Source: Rodentibacter ratti
GTDB taxonomy: Bacteria > Pseudomonadota > Gammaproteobacteria > Enterobacterales > Pasteurellaceae
Direction: 5' to 3'
Length of the DNA: 64,000 bases
NCBI RefSeq assembly: GCF_002000485.1
Contig: NZ_MLAJ01000004.1
Span: 62,001-126,000, forward strand
Both the position numbers and the translations under genes were made by a program. Under the pieces are notes generated by a model. The model was not told where the DNA came from. It made no database searches and saw only the letters and a list, made by a program, of their open reading frames with translations. Positions 1 through 12,263 of this stretch are shown piece by piece; the first letter of the stretch is position 1, and the number at the start of each line of letters is the position of its first letter.

Positions 1-123
1 ATTCTAGAACAAAAAAGTGCGATCAAAGTTTGTGAAACATTAAAAATTGATGTACTCAATGTGGATGATCCTGAAAGCTATAGTGAAAATTGGCTTCCTC
101 TATTTGTTCAATCCCTTTCATAA
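1..123 (+). CDS. mioC: MioC flavodoxin, 3' end only
   Basis: The window opens inside a gene; the last 40 codons are present and end at the TAA at 121-123. The tail (CETLKIDVLNVDDPE..., then ENWLPLFVQSL) aligns with the remembered end of E. coli MioC (GETLKINILDHDIPEDPAEEWLGSWVNLL). MioC is a small FMN-binding flavodoxin. Its gene classically reads toward oriC with mnmG on the far side, and that is the arrangement here. The identification rests on a short tail plus gene order, so it is good but not certain. Confidence 0.8.
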   Translation: MLEQKSAIKVCETLKIDVLNVDDPESYSENWLPLFVQSLS

Positions 124-156
124 AAAAACGATGGTTTTAACGATCATCGTTTTTTT
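122..156 (+). terminator. Terminator after mioC
   Basis: An inverted repeat (ACGATG at 128-133, CATCGT at 145-150) is flanked by A-run and T-run (seven Ts at 150-156). It can act as an intrinsic terminator in both directions. It would limit mioC transcription entering the origin. Confidence 0.75.
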
Positions 157-520
157 ACCTGTGTATAACTCATAAAAAATCTGTCAAAAACCTGTATTTT
201 TTAACTGAATAAGATCTTAATTTTTTTCTGCTGTGGATAAATATGTAAATTATCCACAATGAATAACGGCTATTTTTATCATTGATAAACATTTTTCAAT
301 AAGATCTAACTTATTAATTTATAAAAAGAAAAAAGCATTATTCACATAACAAAAGGATCCTAATAGTAACAATAATAAGATCTTTATCTATAAAAAAAGA
401 TCTAATATTTATTACCACACCACTTTTCGATCTTTTTTCTCCATCTCATTTAGGATCGAATTCTCACTTTCAAGCAAAATCGAATTTCTGTAGAATAGCC
501 CACATTTTTAGATCCTAATA
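157..520. other. oriC: Chromosomal replication origin oriC
   Basis: This gene-free stretch between mioC and mnmG carries four matches to the DnaA box TTATNCACA: minus strand at 160-168 (TTATACACA) and 232-240 (TTATCCACA), plus strand at 250-258 (TTATCCACA) and 338-346 (TTATTCACA). Nine GATC Dam sites lie at 142, 213, 303, 356, 379, 399, 429, 454 and 511. On the mnmG side the sequence is very AT-rich with 13-mers of the E. coli type GATCTNTTNTTTT; the minus-strand copy at 390-402 matches all but one position and a weaker one is at 370-382. A plus-strand match starts at 429. Boxes on the mioC side and 13-mers on the mnmG side is the same polarity as the E. coli origin. Confidence 0.9.
468..496 (+). 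promoter_or_regulatory. Candidate mnmG promoter
   Basis: TTTCAA (468-473), a 17-bp spacer and TAGAAT (491-496) sit 38 bp before the mnmG start. The -10 is a fair sigma-70 match and the -35 is weak. In E. coli the mnmG promoter lies at the origin edge and its transcription aids opening, so a promoter here is expected. Confidence 0.4.
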
Positions 521-533
521 ATTAGAGAAAACG

Positions 534-2423
534 ATGTTTTATACTGAAACTTACGATGTGATCGTCATTGGTGGTGGTCATGCTGGAACGGAAGCGGCAT
601 TAGCGCCTGCCCGTATGGGGTTAAAAACCCTTTTATTAACGCATAATGTAGATACTTTAGGGCAAATGTCTTGTAATCCTGCTATTGGGGGGATCGGAAA
701 AGGTCATTTGGTAAGAGAAGTCGATGCCATGGGTGGTTTAATGGCTCACGCAGCGGATAAGGCTGGAATTCAATTTCGTACTTTAAATAGTAGTAAAGGC
801 CCTGCTGTACGTGCCACACGTGCACAAGCTGATCGTGTGTTATATCGCCAAGCTGTACGTGTTGCCCTTGAAAATCAGCCCAACCTTGATATTTTCCAAC
901 AAGAAGCTACGGATATTTTAATTGAACAGGATAGAGTAACCGGTGTCACCACTAAGATGGGCTTAACATTCTGTGCAAAATCGGTAATTCTAACAGCCGG
1001 TACTTTTTTGGCTGGCAAGATCCATATTGGACTGGAAAATTATGAAGGAGGACGTGCAGGCGATCCTGCTTCAACCACATTAGCGGAACGTTTACGCGAT
1101 CTGAATTTACGTGTGGATCGCCTAAAAACAGGTACACCACCACGCATTGATGCTCGTACTATCAATTTTGATGTCCTCACCAAACAGCATGGCGACTCCG
1201 TATTACCGGTATTTTCATTTATGGGATCGCTGTCGGATCATCCACAGCAAATTCCTTGTTATATTACCCATACTAATGAACAAACTCACGAAGTGATCCG
1301 CAACAATTTGGATCGTAGCCCGATGTACACCGGTGTGATCGAAGGGATCGGACCTCGTTATTGTCCTTCTATTGAAGATAAAGTGATGCGCTTTGCGGAT
1401 CGTAATTCCCATCAAATTTATTTAGAGCCGGAAGGATTAACCAGTAATGAAATCTATCCAAATGGGATTTCAACCAGTCTTCCCTTTGATGTGCAAATGA
1501 AGATCGTTAATTCAATGAAAGGCTTGGAAAATGCTCGAATTATCAAACCGGGTTATGCCATTGAATATGATTATTTTGATCCGCGTGATCTCAAACCAAC
1601 CTTAGAAACCAAAGCCATTTCAGGATTATTCTTTGCCGGTCAAATTAATGGTACGACCGGATATGAAGAAGCTGCCGCACAGGGGTTACTTGCAGGGATT
1701 AATGCAGGACTTTATGTACAAGAGAAAGAGGCATGGTATCCACGTCGTGATCAAGCCTATACCGGTGTATTAGTTGATGATCTTTGCACACTCGGCACAA
1801 AAGAACCTTACCGAGTGTTTACTTCCCGTGCAGAATATCGCTTATTGTTACGCGAAGATAATGCGGATATTCGCTTAACCCCAATTGCCCATGAATTTGG
1901 TTTAATTGATGAAGCTCGTTGGGCTCGTTTTAATCAGAAAATGGAAAATATTGAACGTGAACGTCAGCGTTTACGCAGTATTTGGTTACATCCCCGTTCG
2001 GAATATCTGGAAGAAGCCAATAAAGTTTTGGGAAGCCCATTAGTTCGTGAAGCCAATGGTGAAGATTTATTACGGCGTCCGGAAATGAATTATGAAATTT
2101 TGACTTCTCTCACACCTTATCAACCGGCAATGGAAGATAAAGAAGCAGTAGAACAAGTGGAAATTGCCATTAAATATCAAGGCTATATTGATCACCAAGA
2201 AGAAGAAATTGAAAAACAAAAACGCCACGAAAACACCGCGATTCCGCCACAATTTGATTATACAAAAGTATCGGGTTTATCTAACGAAGTTCGTGCGAAG
2301 TTGGAACAGCATCGCCCTGTTTCTATCGGGCAAGCAAGCCGTATTTCCGGTATCACACCCGCAGCGATTTCAATTATTTTAGTTAATTTGAAAAAACAAG
2401 GAATGTTGAAACGTGGGGAATAA
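534..2423 (+). CDS. mnmG: tRNA uridine-5-carboxymethylaminomethyl modification enzyme MnmG (GidA)
   Basis: FAD-dependent partner of MnmE that installs the carboxymethylaminomethyl group on wobble U34 of several tRNAs. The 629-residue length is the normal family size. The N-terminal dinucleotide-binding glycine motif GGGHAG is at residues 13-18, followed by the family block [24 protein letters not shown]-like (here DAMGG). [16 protein letters not shown] later in the protein is the second conserved FAD-domain block, and the C-terminal helical domain binds MnmE. The start is the first ATG after the origin. It would normally be followed directly by rsmG; here two genes intervene. Confidence 0.97.
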   Translation: MFYTETYDVIVIGGGHAGTEAALAPARMGLKTLLLTHNVDTLGQMSCNPAIGGIGKGHLVREVDAMGGLMAHAADKAGIQFRTLNSSKGPAVRATRAQADRVLYRQAVRVALENQPNLDIFQQEATDILIEQDRVTGVTTKMGLTFCAKSVILTAGTFLAGKIHIGLENYEGGRAGDPASTTLAERLRDLNLRVDRLKTGTPPRIDARTINFDVLTKQHGDSVLPVFSFMGSLSDHPQQIPCYITHTNEQTHEVIRNNLDRSPMYTGVIEGIGPRYCPSIEDKVMRFADRNSHQIYLEPEGLTSNEIYPNGISTSLPFDVQMKIVNSMKGLENARIIKPGYAIEYDYFDPRDLKPTLETKAISGLFFAGQINGTTGYEEAAAQGLLAGINAGLYVQEKEAWYPRRDQAYTGVLVDDLCTLGTKEPYRVFTSRAEYRLLLREDNADIRLTPIAHEFGLIDEARWARFNQKMENIERERQRLRSIWLHPRSEYLEEANKVLGSPLVREANGEDLLRRPEMNYEILTSLTPYQPAMEDKEAVEQVEIAIKYQGYIDHQEEEIEKQKRHENTAIPPQFDYTKVSGLSNEVRAKLEQHRPVSIGQASRISGITPAAISIILVNLKKQGMLKRGE

Positions 2424-2464
2424 ACTTTCTGTGTTTGAAATCACTTATTGAAAATTGAAAGGAG

Positions 2465-2494
2465 AAAGTGCGGTGAATTCTACCGCACTTTTTT
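2465..2494. terminator. Uptake-signal-pair terminator after mnmG
   Basis: Two opposed uptake signals (AAAGTGCGGT at 2465-2474 and ACCGCACTTT at 2482-2491) form a 10-bp stem with a 7-base loop followed by Ts. It serves mnmG, and on the minus strand also the convergent qorB gene. Confidence 0.85.
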
Positions 2495-2501
2495 ATATCA
2501 A

Positions 2502-3347
2502 TTATAAGGATTGTTTTACCGCTACATCTAACTCTGCCGTTGGGCGACCGAGCAATTTCTCAAGAGTTTTATCTTCTGAAAATAATGCACCTTTTGAGGC
2601 ATCTACATCCCATTGAGCAATTAAACCTGCAAAGTCTGAATCTAAGCCGGCTTGTACCAGAGCCTCTGCATAATCTTCAGCAGGAAGATCTACATAAGGA
2701 ATATTTCTACCAGTTTGTTTGCTAATTTCTGCCGCAAGATCTGTTAATGTCCAGCTGGTTGAACCGGCTAATTCATAAGTTTTATTTTCGTGACCTTCGC
2801 CTAATGCCACATTCACAGCCGTTTCTGCTAATTCGGCACGAAGTGCGGATGAAATTCGACCATTCTTTGCAGAACCATAGAAAGCATTATTTGCCAATGC
2901 CGCAGGGATTGAAGAGGTATAATTTTCAGTGTACCAGCCATTGCGTAAAATGGTGTAAGTGATGCCTGAAGATTTTAATGCTGCTTCAGTTTCAACGTGT
3001 TCGCCGGCAAGGGATTTCACAGTATTATCATTTGTCGCACCAAGTAAGCTAGTATAAATAATATGTTTTACACCCGCTTTTTTTGCTGATTCAATAGCGT
3101 TTTTATGTTGTGCGGAACGTTGTCCGATTTCATTACTTGAGACTAAAATTAATGTATCTATACCTTTTAACGCCTCCACTTGTCCTTCTGTTTTTGAATA
3201 ATCAAATTTTCGTGCTTCTACGCCTGAAATTTTTTCCGGAGAACGTACAAGGGCTATAACATCGGCATTTTTTGTTTTTAATAAATCTAATGCGATGGCA
3301 CCGAATTGACCTGTTGCACCTGTGATAGCAATAGTTTTGTTTGTCAT
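2502..3347 (-). CDS. qorB: NAD(P)H:quinone oxidoreductase, QorB/NmrA-like
   Basis: A 281-residue atypical short-chain-dehydrogenase protein. The Rossmann motif GATGQFG is at residues 10-16. It aligns along its whole length with remembered E. coli QorB (ITGATGQ, EIGQRSAQH, YTSLLGA, LRNGWYTENY, YELAG.SWTLTDLAAE), an NADPH-dependent reductase of quinones. The Tyr-x-x-x-Lys catalytic pair of classical SDRs is not obvious, as in other QorB/NmrA members. It is transcribed away from an HxlR-family regulator across a 157-bp gap that holds a perfect palindrome. Inference: the regulator controls it in response to quinone or aldehyde stress. Confidence 0.87.
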   Translation of the reverse strand: MTNKTIAITGATGQFGAIALDLLKTKNADVIALVRSPEKISGVEARKFDYSKTEGQVEALKGIDTLILVSSNEIGQRSAQHKNAIESAKKAGVKHIIYTSLLGATNDNTVKSLAGEHVETEAALKSSGITYTILRNGWYTENYTSSIPAALANNAFYGSAKNGRISSALRAELAETAVNVALGEGHENKTYELAGSTSWTLTDLAAEISKQTGRNIPYVDLPAEDYAEALVQAGLDSDFAGLIAQWDVDASKGALFSEDKTLEKLLGRPTAELDVAVKQSL

Positions 3348-3410
3348 ATTGTTTTCCTTTTTTCTAGTGTTAAATATTTGACCTTGTTGGTTAACGGTTA
3401 CTATAATAAT

Positions 3411-3457
3411 CTCAAAACTTACTTTTTATAAGTACTTACATAAAAGTAAGTTTTGAG
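3411..3457. promoter_or_regulatory. Perfect 16-bp inverted repeat, likely HxlR-family operator
   Basis: CTCAAAACTTACTTTT at 3411-3426 is repeated exactly in reverse complement at 3442-3457, with a 15-bp spacer that itself contains AAGTACTT (3430-3437 region) and another CTTAC. It lies between the divergent qorB and HxlR-type genes, close to where both promoters must be. Nested AGTAAG/CTTAC half-sites suggest binding of two dimers. That it is the operator is inference from position and symmetry. Confidence 0.7.
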
Positions 3458-3504
3458 AGATTTTTAGGAAAAATACTAACTTAATGATTTTAAAGGAAAT
3501 AAAA

Positions 3505-3867
3505 ATGGAAAAATTTTTTGAACGTGGAAATGTTTTGGCTTCAGCTTGTCCTTCTCGGCAAATTTTGCAGCATTTAACCAGTCGTTGGGGAGTATTAGTA
3601 CTAATAAGTTTACATTCAGGTACTAAACGTTTTAGTGAATTGCGTCGTATGATTGATGGAGTGAGTGAACGAATGTTGACTAAAACACTACAAGAGTTGG
3701 AAGAAGACGGAATGTTAATTAGAAAATCTTACAATACTGTACCACCGCACGTGGATTACACGTTAACAGAATTTGGTATACAGGCATCAAATAAAATGTT
3801 TGAGTTAGTTGATTGGCTGGAAACGAATTTAACTGGGATTTTGCAGCAGAAATCGAAAAAGCCGTAG
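3505..3867 (+). CDS. HxlR-family winged-helix regulator, QorR-like
   Basis: A 120-residue DNA-binding protein filling one HxlR domain (motifs WGVLVLISL, RFSELRRMIDGVSERMLTKTLQELEEDGMLIRKSY, VDYTLTEFG). An in-frame ATG exists at 3484, but the AAAGGAAA at 3492-3499 is placed for the ATG at 3505, which also begins the conserved protein. Cys15 in the N-terminal arm (ASACPSR) sits where redox-sensing members such as YodB, HypR and QorR carry their reactive cysteine. Known relatives repress a neighbouring quinone reductase or aldehyde-detoxifying gene until oxidised. Here the divergent neighbour is qorB, so the same role is inferred. Confidence 0.85.
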   Translation: MEKFFERGNVLASACPSRQILQHLTSRWGVLVLISLHSGTKRFSELRRMIDGVSERMLTKTLQELEEDGMLIRKSYNTVPPHVDYTLTEFGIQASNKMFELVDWLETNLTGILQQKSKKP

Positions 3868-3925
3868 AATAACGACCGCACTTTCAAGTAGAATGGACTG
3901 AATTCTTACTAAACGTATATTATCA

Positions 3926-4537
3926 ATGAAAGCAAAATTAGACCGATTGCTTACACAGGCAAATATTCAATTAAGCGATCCACAAAAACAGCAACTAATC
4001 GATCTTGTCAATTTATTAAATAAATGGAACAAAGCCTATAATTTAACCTCAGTGCGTGATCCACAAGAAATGCTGGTGAAACATATTCTGGATAGTCTTG
4101 TGGTGAGTCCTTATTTACAAGGTGACTGTTTTATTGATGTGGGGACCGGCCCCGGTTTACCCGGTTTACCTCTAGCGATTGCAAACCCAAATAAGCGCTT
4201 TGTATTGTTAGATAGTTTAGGTAAACGTATTAGTTTTATTCGTAATTCAATACGTGAATTAAAGTTAACAAATGTTACGCCTATACTAAGTCGCGTGGAA
4301 GAATATCAACCTAATGAAAAATTCGATGGGGTATTGAGCCGGGCATTTGCTTCACTCAAAGATATGACAAATTGGTGCCATCATCTTCCAAAAGAAAGTG
4401 GGTATTTTTATGCATTAAAGGGGGTTTATCATATGGAAGAAGTGCAAGAATTGGATGATAAATATACAGTGCAACAAATAATCCCCTTACAAGTGCCGGA
4501 ATTAGTAGGTGAACGACATTTAATCGTTTTACAGTAA
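3926..4537 (+). CDS. rsmG: 16S rRNA (guanine-527-N7)-methyltransferase RsmG (GidB)
   Basis: SAM-dependent methyltransferase that makes m7G527 in 16S rRNA. The 203-residue protein has the family start ([16 protein letters not shown]), KHILDSL, and the SAM-binding loop [22 protein letters not shown] follows in the catalytic half. It lies downstream of mnmG as in the classical mnmG-rsmG-atp order but is separated from it by the qorB/HxlR pair. An uptake signal at 3875-3883 sits just upstream. No strong Shine-Dalgarno is visible before the ATG. Confidence 0.95.
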   Translation: MKAKLDRLLTQANIQLSDPQKQQLIDLVNLLNKWNKAYNLTSVRDPQEMLVKHILDSLVVSPYLQGDCFIDVGTGPGLPGLPLAIANPNKRFVLLDSLGKRISFIRNSIRELKLTNVTPILSRVEEYQPNEKFDGVLSRAFASLKDMTNWCHHLPKESGYFYALKGVYHMEEVQELDDKYTVQQIIPLQVPELVGERHLIVLQ

Positions 4538-4605
4538 ATCGTTACATATTTGTAAAATTTTTTCAAAACTGTGATTTAGTTAACGTTTTTTTGGTAGTTT
4601 TTAAG

Positions 4606-4633
4606 TTGAATCTGATTTTTTCAAGAGTATAAT
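4606..4633 (+). promoter_or_regulatory. Promoter of the atp operon
   Basis: TTGAAT (4606-4611), a 16-bp spacer and a perfect TATAAT (4628-4633) lie 27 bp before atpI. The position and strength fit the main sigma-70 promoter for the nine atp genes. Confidence 0.7.
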
Positions 4634-4660
4634 TACTAACGTTTAAGGTTATCAAAAATA

Positions 4661-5035
4661 ATGTCGAGAATTATACAACAAGCGAAAATTCAGTATCGAA
4701 AAGCTATTCAGATTGAATTAGTCATCATGTTACTATTCGCTTGTTTTTTTGCATTTTGGCAAATGAAAAGTGCCTTTGATTTTTTACTTGGATTTATTTC
4801 GGCACTACTTCCTTTCAGTGTTTTTGTGTACGTCGTTTTTTATCGAAAACAATATTTATCGGCAAAATTAACCGCACTTTATAGAGGTGAAGCCATCAAG
4901 TTTGTGTTAACCATTGTATTGATTATTGCATCATTCAAATGGTTTTTGGTAACAAACTTTGTGATTTTCTTTAGTGGTTTTTTTATGGCATTAATTTTGA
5001 ATAATTTAATTCCATTTTTACTAAATAGGTCTTAA
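4661..5035 (+). CDS. atpI: ATP synthase protein I (AtpI)
   Basis: First gene of the atp operon, 124 residues with four hydrophobic segments (about 18-36, 38-60, 75-95 and 98-120). AtpI is a small membrane protein implicated in assembly of the c-ring and is not part of the finished enzyme. Identification rests on size, topology and its place before atpB. An uptake signal lies inside the gene at 4871-4879. atpI proteins diverge quickly, so similarity alone would be weak. Confidence 0.88.
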   Translation: MSRIIQQAKIQYRKAIQIELVIMLLFACFFAFWQMKSAFDFLLGFISALLPFSVFVYVVFYRKQYLSAKLTALYRGEAIKFVLTIVLIIASFKWFLVTNFVIFFSGFFMALILNNLIPFLLNRS

Positions 5036-5048
5036 GTTTATATTTTAA

Positions 5049-5849
<801 letters not shown>

Positions 5850-5860
5850 TTTTTTATTAA

Positions 5861-6154
<294 letters not shown>

Positions 6155-6202
6155 TCCCTTATTTGCTTATCAACGTAAAACAAGCATTTTAAGGAGGACG
6201 TT

Positions 6203-6673
6203 GTGAATTTAAATGCAACATTAATTGGTCAACTTATTTCATTCGCTCTATTCGTATGGTTTTGTATGAAATTTGTATGGCCGCCAATTATTAAAGCAAT
6301 TGAAACACGTCAAAGCCAAATTGCCAATGCATTAGCATCTGCGGAAGCTGCCAAAAAAGAACAAGCAGAAACTAAATTCCTTGCGGAAGAAGAAATTTCA
6401 AAAGCAAAAATTCAAGCTCAAGAAATTATCGATGCTGCAAATAAACGACGTAATGAAGTGCTTGACGAAGTAAAAACCGAAGCTGAAGAGCTTAAAGCGA
6501 AAATTATTGAACAGGGTTATGCGGAAGTTGAGGCTGAACGTAAACGTGTTCAAGAGGAATTACGTCTTAAAGTGGCTTCCTTAGCAATTGCCGGTGCTGA
6601 GAAAATTGTGGGTCGCACTATTGATGAAGCGGCAAACAATGACATTATTGATAAATTAGTTGCAGAACTATAA
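6203..6673 (+). CDS. atpF: ATP synthase F0 subunit b
   Basis: Peripheral-stalk subunit, 156 residues. One N-terminal membrane helix ([23 protein letters not shown]) is followed by a long charged helix rich in Ala, Glu and Lys that dimerises as the stator. The start is GTG at 6203, supported by a near-perfect AAGGAGG at 6191-6197; this very strong ribosome-binding site may help give b its double copy number. E. coli AtpF has the same length. Confidence 0.96.
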   Translation: MNLNATLIGQLISFALFVWFCMKFVWPPIIKAIETRQSQIANALASAEAAKKEQAETKFLAEEEISKAKIQAQEIIDAANKRRNEVLDEVKTEAEELKAKIIEQGYAEVEAERKRVQEELRLKVASLAIAGAEKIVGRTIDEAANNDIIDKLVAEL

Positions 6674-6686
6674 GAGGCTTTAGCTT

Positions 6687-7232
6687 ATGTCAGAATTAAC
6701 TACGATAGCTCGCCCTTATGCCAAAGCAGCATTTGATTTTGCCATAGAGCAATCCGTAAACGATAAAAGTGCGGTAGAAAAATGGACAGAAATGTTGGGA
6801 TTTCTTTCCGCACTTGTGGAAGACGAACAAATGAAAGAATTTCTTATTAGTTCGCTCTCTTCACAAAAAGTAGCGGATACGGTAATTTCAATTTGTGGTG
6901 AACAGCTAGATCAATATGGGCAAAATCTTATTCGGTTAATGGCTGAAAATAAGCGTTTGAGTGCTATTCCTGCGGTATTTTCCGAATTTACCCGTTATGT
7001 GGAAGAACATCAAGCCATTGCAGAGGTACAGGTAATTTCTGCACAACCATTGAATGCAACTCAAATTGAAAAAATTGCTGCGGCAATGGAAAAAAGATTA
7101 GCTCGCAAAGTGAAAGTAAATTGCAACGTGGATGATTCGCTTATTGCTGGTGTAATTATCCGTACGGAAGATTTTGTGATTGATGGTAGTAGCCGTGGAC
7201 AGCTCGACCGTCTGGCAAATGAGTTGCAATGA
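6687..7232 (+). CDS. atpH: ATP synthase F1 subunit delta
   Basis: Connects the top of F1 to the b-dimer stalk. The 181-residue protein shows the conserved N-terminal helix [14 protein letters not shown] and the C-terminal block [33 protein letters not shown]. It lies 13 bp after atpF and 15 bp before atpA. An uptake signal is embedded at 6767-6775. Confidence 0.96.
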   Translation: MSELTTIARPYAKAAFDFAIEQSVNDKSAVEKWTEMLGFLSALVEDEQMKEFLISSLSSQKVADTVISICGEQLDQYGQNLIRLMAENKRLSAIPAVFSEFTRYVEEHQAIAEVQVISAQPLNATQIEKIAAAMEKRLARKVKVNCNVDDSLIAGVIIRTEDFVIDGSSRGQLDRLANELQ

Positions 7233-7247
7233 TAAGAGGAATAAAAG

Positions 7248-8789
7248 ATGCAACTAAATTCAACTGAAATTAGTGAATTGATTAAAAAACGAATTGCTCA
7301 GTTTGATGTAGTGAGTGAAGCTCGCAACACTGGGACAATTGTTTCCGTAAGTGACGGTATTATTCGTATTCACGGTTTGAGCGATGTAATGCAAGGGGAA
7401 ATGATTGCATTACCGGGAAATCGCTATGCAATGGCACTAAACCTTGAACGTGACTCGGTAGGTGCAGTTGTAATGGGACCTTACGCAGATTTAGCGGAAG
7501 GAATGGAAGTCCAATGTACCGGTCGTATTTTAGAAGTACCGGTAGGCCGTGGCTTGTTAGGTCGTGTGGTCAATACCCTTGGTCAACCAATTGACGGTAA
7601 AGGTGAAATCGAAAATGATGGCTTTTCACCGGTTGAGGTGATTGCTCCGGGTGTTATCGAACGTAAATCGGTCGATCAACCGGTACAAACCGGTTATAAA
7701 GCGGTGGACTCTATGGTGCCGATCGGCCGAGGTCAGCGTGAATTGATCATCGGAGACCGCCAAACCGGTAAAACAGCACTAGCGATTGATGCGATCATTA
7801 ACCAACGTGATTCAGGAATTAAATGTATCTATGTTGCCATTGGTCAAAAAGCATCAACCATTGCAAATGTCGTGCGTAAATTAGAAGAACATGGTGCTTT
7901 GGCAAATACCATTGTGGTTGCTGCATCAGCATCTGAATCTGCCGCATTACAATATCTTGCCCCTTATGCTGGTTGTGCAATGGGTGAATATTTCCGTGAT
8001 CGTGGTGAAGATGCATTAATTGTTTATGATGATTTATCAAAACAAGCCGTTGCTTACCGTCAAATTTCATTGTTATTACGCCGTCCACCGGGTCGTGAAG
8101 CTTATCCTGGAGATGTTTTCTATTTACACTCACGTTTACTTGAACGCGCTGCTCGTGTTAATGAAGAATATGTAGAAAAATTTACTAACGGTGAAGTAAA
8201 AGGAAAAACAGGTTCTTTAACTGCCCTTCCTATTATTGAAACTCAAGCAGGTGACGTTTCTGCATTCGTACCAACCAACGTGATTTCCATTACCGATGGT
8301 CAGATTTTCTTAGAATCTAACTTATTTAACTCAGGTATTCGTCCTGCGGTAAACCCGGGTATTTCGGTATCTCGTGTAGGTGGTGCAGCACAAACTAAAG
8401 TGGTGAAAAAATTAGCCGGTGGGATTCGTACTGCATTAGCACAATATCGTGAATTGGCAGCATTTGCGCAATTTGCCTCTGATCTTGATGATGCAACCCG
8501 TAAACAGCTTTCTCACGGTGAAAAAGTTACCGAATTATTGAAACAAAAACAATATGCGCCGCTGAGTGTTGCAGAGCAATCTGTGTTGCTTTTCGCTGTT
8601 GAGTTTGGTTATTTGGAAGACGTAGAACTGCAAAAAATTGCAAGTTTTGAGACCGCACTTTTAGACTATGCTCACCGTAACCATGGCGACTTTATGGCAG
8701 AATTGACCAAAACCGGTAATTACAATGATGAGATAAAAGACACATTGAAAACGATTTTGGATAGTTTTAAAGCCAATAGTGCTTGGTAA
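7248..8789 (+). CDS. atpA: ATP synthase F1 subunit alpha
   Basis: Non-catalytic nucleotide-binding subunit of F1, 513 residues as in E. coli. The P-loop GDRQTGKTA, the arginine-finger region [11 protein letters not shown], and [42 protein letters not shown] are all intact. An AAGAGGAAT-like ribosome-binding site precedes the ATG. An uptake signal lies at 8652-8660 near the 3' end. Confidence 0.98.
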   Translation: MQLNSTEISELIKKRIAQFDVVSEARNTGTIVSVSDGIIRIHGLSDVMQGEMIALPGNRYAMALNLERDSVGAVVMGPYADLAEGMEVQCTGRILEVPVGRGLLGRVVNTLGQPIDGKGEIENDGFSPVEVIAPGVIERKSVDQPVQTGYKAVDSMVPIGRGQRELIIGDRQTGKTALAIDAIINQRDSGIKCIYVAIGQKASTIANVVRKLEEHGALANTIVVAASASESAALQYLAPYAGCAMGEYFRDRGEDALIVYDDLSKQAVAYRQISLLLRRPPGREAYPGDVFYLHSRLLERAARVNEEYVEKFTNGEVKGKTGSLTALPIIETQAGDVSAFVPTNVISITDGQIFLESNLFNSGIRPAVNPGISVSRVGGAAQTKVVKKLAGGIRTALAQYRELAAFAQFASDLDDATRKQLSHGEKVTELLKQKQYAPLSVAEQSVLLFAVEFGYLEDVELQKIASFETALLDYAHRNHGDFMAELTKTGNYNDEIKDTLKTILDSFKANSAW

Positions 8790-8806
8790 TATAACGGAGA
8801 AAGAAG

Positions 8807-11066
<2,260 letters not shown>

Positions 11067-11096
11067 TCACTTCAAGTCATTTGAAGGAGAACAAAA

Positions 11097-11525
11097 ATGG
11101 CGACATTTAACCTAACAATAGTCAGCGCAGAGCAAAAAATCTTTGAAGGTGCGGTTAAACAAATCCAAGCAACCGGTGTGGAAGGTGAACTCGGAATTTT
11201 ACCGAACCACACACCATTGTTAACAGCGATTAAGCCGGGAATTGTGAAATTTACCCTTGAAGATGATAAAGAAGAAGTGATCTACGTATCGGGTGGCTTT
11301 TTAGAGGTTCAACCCCAAATTGTTACTGTTTTGGCTGATGTAGCAATTCGTGGTAGTGAGTTAGATGCGGATCGTATTCGTGAAGCAAAACGCAAAGCTG
11401 AAGAAAATATTGTGGCACACGTTGCTGATGTTGATCACGAAGTACTGGTGGCAAAACTCTCCAAAGAGTTAGCAAAACTCCGAGCTTACGAGATGACAGA
11501 AAAACTTGTGAAATCAAAAAGATAA
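11097..11525 (+). CDS. atpC: ATP synthase F1 subunit epsilon
   Basis: Rotor subunit and inhibitor of ATP hydrolysis, 142 residues. The N-terminal beta-sandwich ([35 protein letters not shown]) is followed by the two-helix C-terminal domain ([15 protein letters not shown] and [14 protein letters not shown]). It is the last gene of the operon and is followed at once by a strong terminator. Confidence 0.96.
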   Translation: MATFNLTIVSAEQKIFEGAVKQIQATGVEGELGILPNHTPLLTAIKPGIVKFTLEDDKEEVIYVSGGFLEVQPQIVTVLADVAIRGSELDADRIREAKRKAEENIVAHVADVDHEVLVAKLSKELAKLRAYEMTEKLVKSKR

Positions 11526-11526
11526 T

Positions 11527-11558
11527 AAAAAGTGCGGTTAAATTTAACCGCACTTTTT
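11527..11558. terminator. Bidirectional terminator ending the atp operon
   Basis: Opposed uptake signals (AAGTGCGGT at 11530-11538, ACCGCACTT at 11547-11555) extended by TTAAA/TTTAA make an almost loopless perfect palindrome of 32 bp with flanking A and T runs. Confidence 0.9.
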
Positions 11559-11650
11559 GTTTATAGGGTGCATCATTCATTAAAAGCAATTAAATTTCAT
11601 TTATTTTTATGGTATTTTACCGACTATTTCACAGTTAATTTGGATGAATT

Positions 11651-12190
11651 ATGGAAAAAATCATTATTGATGAAAATCAGTTTCATCGCACTATTTCTCG
11701 TATTTCCCATGAAATTATTGAAAAACACCCTAGTTTAGACAATGTTGTTATTGTTGGTATTAAACGTCGTGGTGCGGAAATTGCTACGTTGATCAAACGC
11801 AAAATTATAGATCTAATTAACGTGGAGATTCCTTCAATGGAATTGGATATTACATTTTATCGTGATGATTTACAGCGTACTGAACCTGAAAATTCAATGC
11901 CTGTGTATAGTGGTGCATCACAATATTTGAATGTAAAAGATAAAGATGTGATTTTAATTGATGATGTTTTATTCACAGGGAGAACTATCCGTGCGGCAAT
12001 GGATGCGCTCACCGATTTTGGTCGTGCTGCAAAAATTGAATTGGTTATTTTTGTTGATCGTGGGCATCGTGAATTACCTATTCGGGCAGATTATGTAGGT
12101 AAAAATGTACCGACCAGCCGAGAAGAAAAAGTGCAAGTTCGTACTGAAAAATATGATGGATGTTATGAAGTGGCATTATTATCAAAATAA
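11651..12190 (+). CDS. pyrR: Bifunctional pyr regulator / uracil phosphoribosyltransferase PyrR
   Basis: A 179-residue type-I phosphoribosyltransferase. The PRPP-binding motif VILIDDVLFTGRTIRAA is clear, and the protein aligns with PyrR (ISHEIIEKHP, VGIKRRGAEIA, PVYSGASQYL, FVDRGHRELPIRADYVGKNVPTS). In Gram-positive bacteria PyrR also binds pyr mRNA to cause attenuation. No pyr biosynthetic gene is nearby here, so regulation in this organism is open; enzymatic uracil salvage is the safer role. The 91 bp upstream hold no clear leader structure. Confidence 0.92.
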   Translation: MEKIIIDENQFHRTISRISHEIIEKHPSLDNVVIVGIKRRGAEIATLIKRKIIDLINVEIPSMELDITFYRDDLQRTEPENSMPVYSGASQYLNVKDKDVILIDDVLFTGRTIRAAMDALTDFGRAAKIELVIFVDRGHRELPIRADYVGKNVPTSREEKVQVRTEKYDGCYEVALLSK

Positions 12191-12204
12191 TCCTAAGCTA
12201 TTGT

Positions 12205-12231
12205 GAACCTTGTTTAAAATTGATACTCTAA
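12205..12231 (+). promoter_or_regulatory. Possible sigma-E-type promoter upstream of surA
   Basis: GAACCT (12205-12210), a 16-bp spacer and TCTAA (12227-12231) resemble the RpoE consensus GAACTT-N15/16-TCTGA. The spacing equals that of the stronger sigma-E-like site before rpoE in this window. surA belongs to the sigma-E regulon in E. coli. One mismatch in the -35 keeps this tentative. Confidence 0.4.
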
Positions 12232-12263
12232 CGAGCGTCAGGCTCATTTAAAGAAAAATAAAT

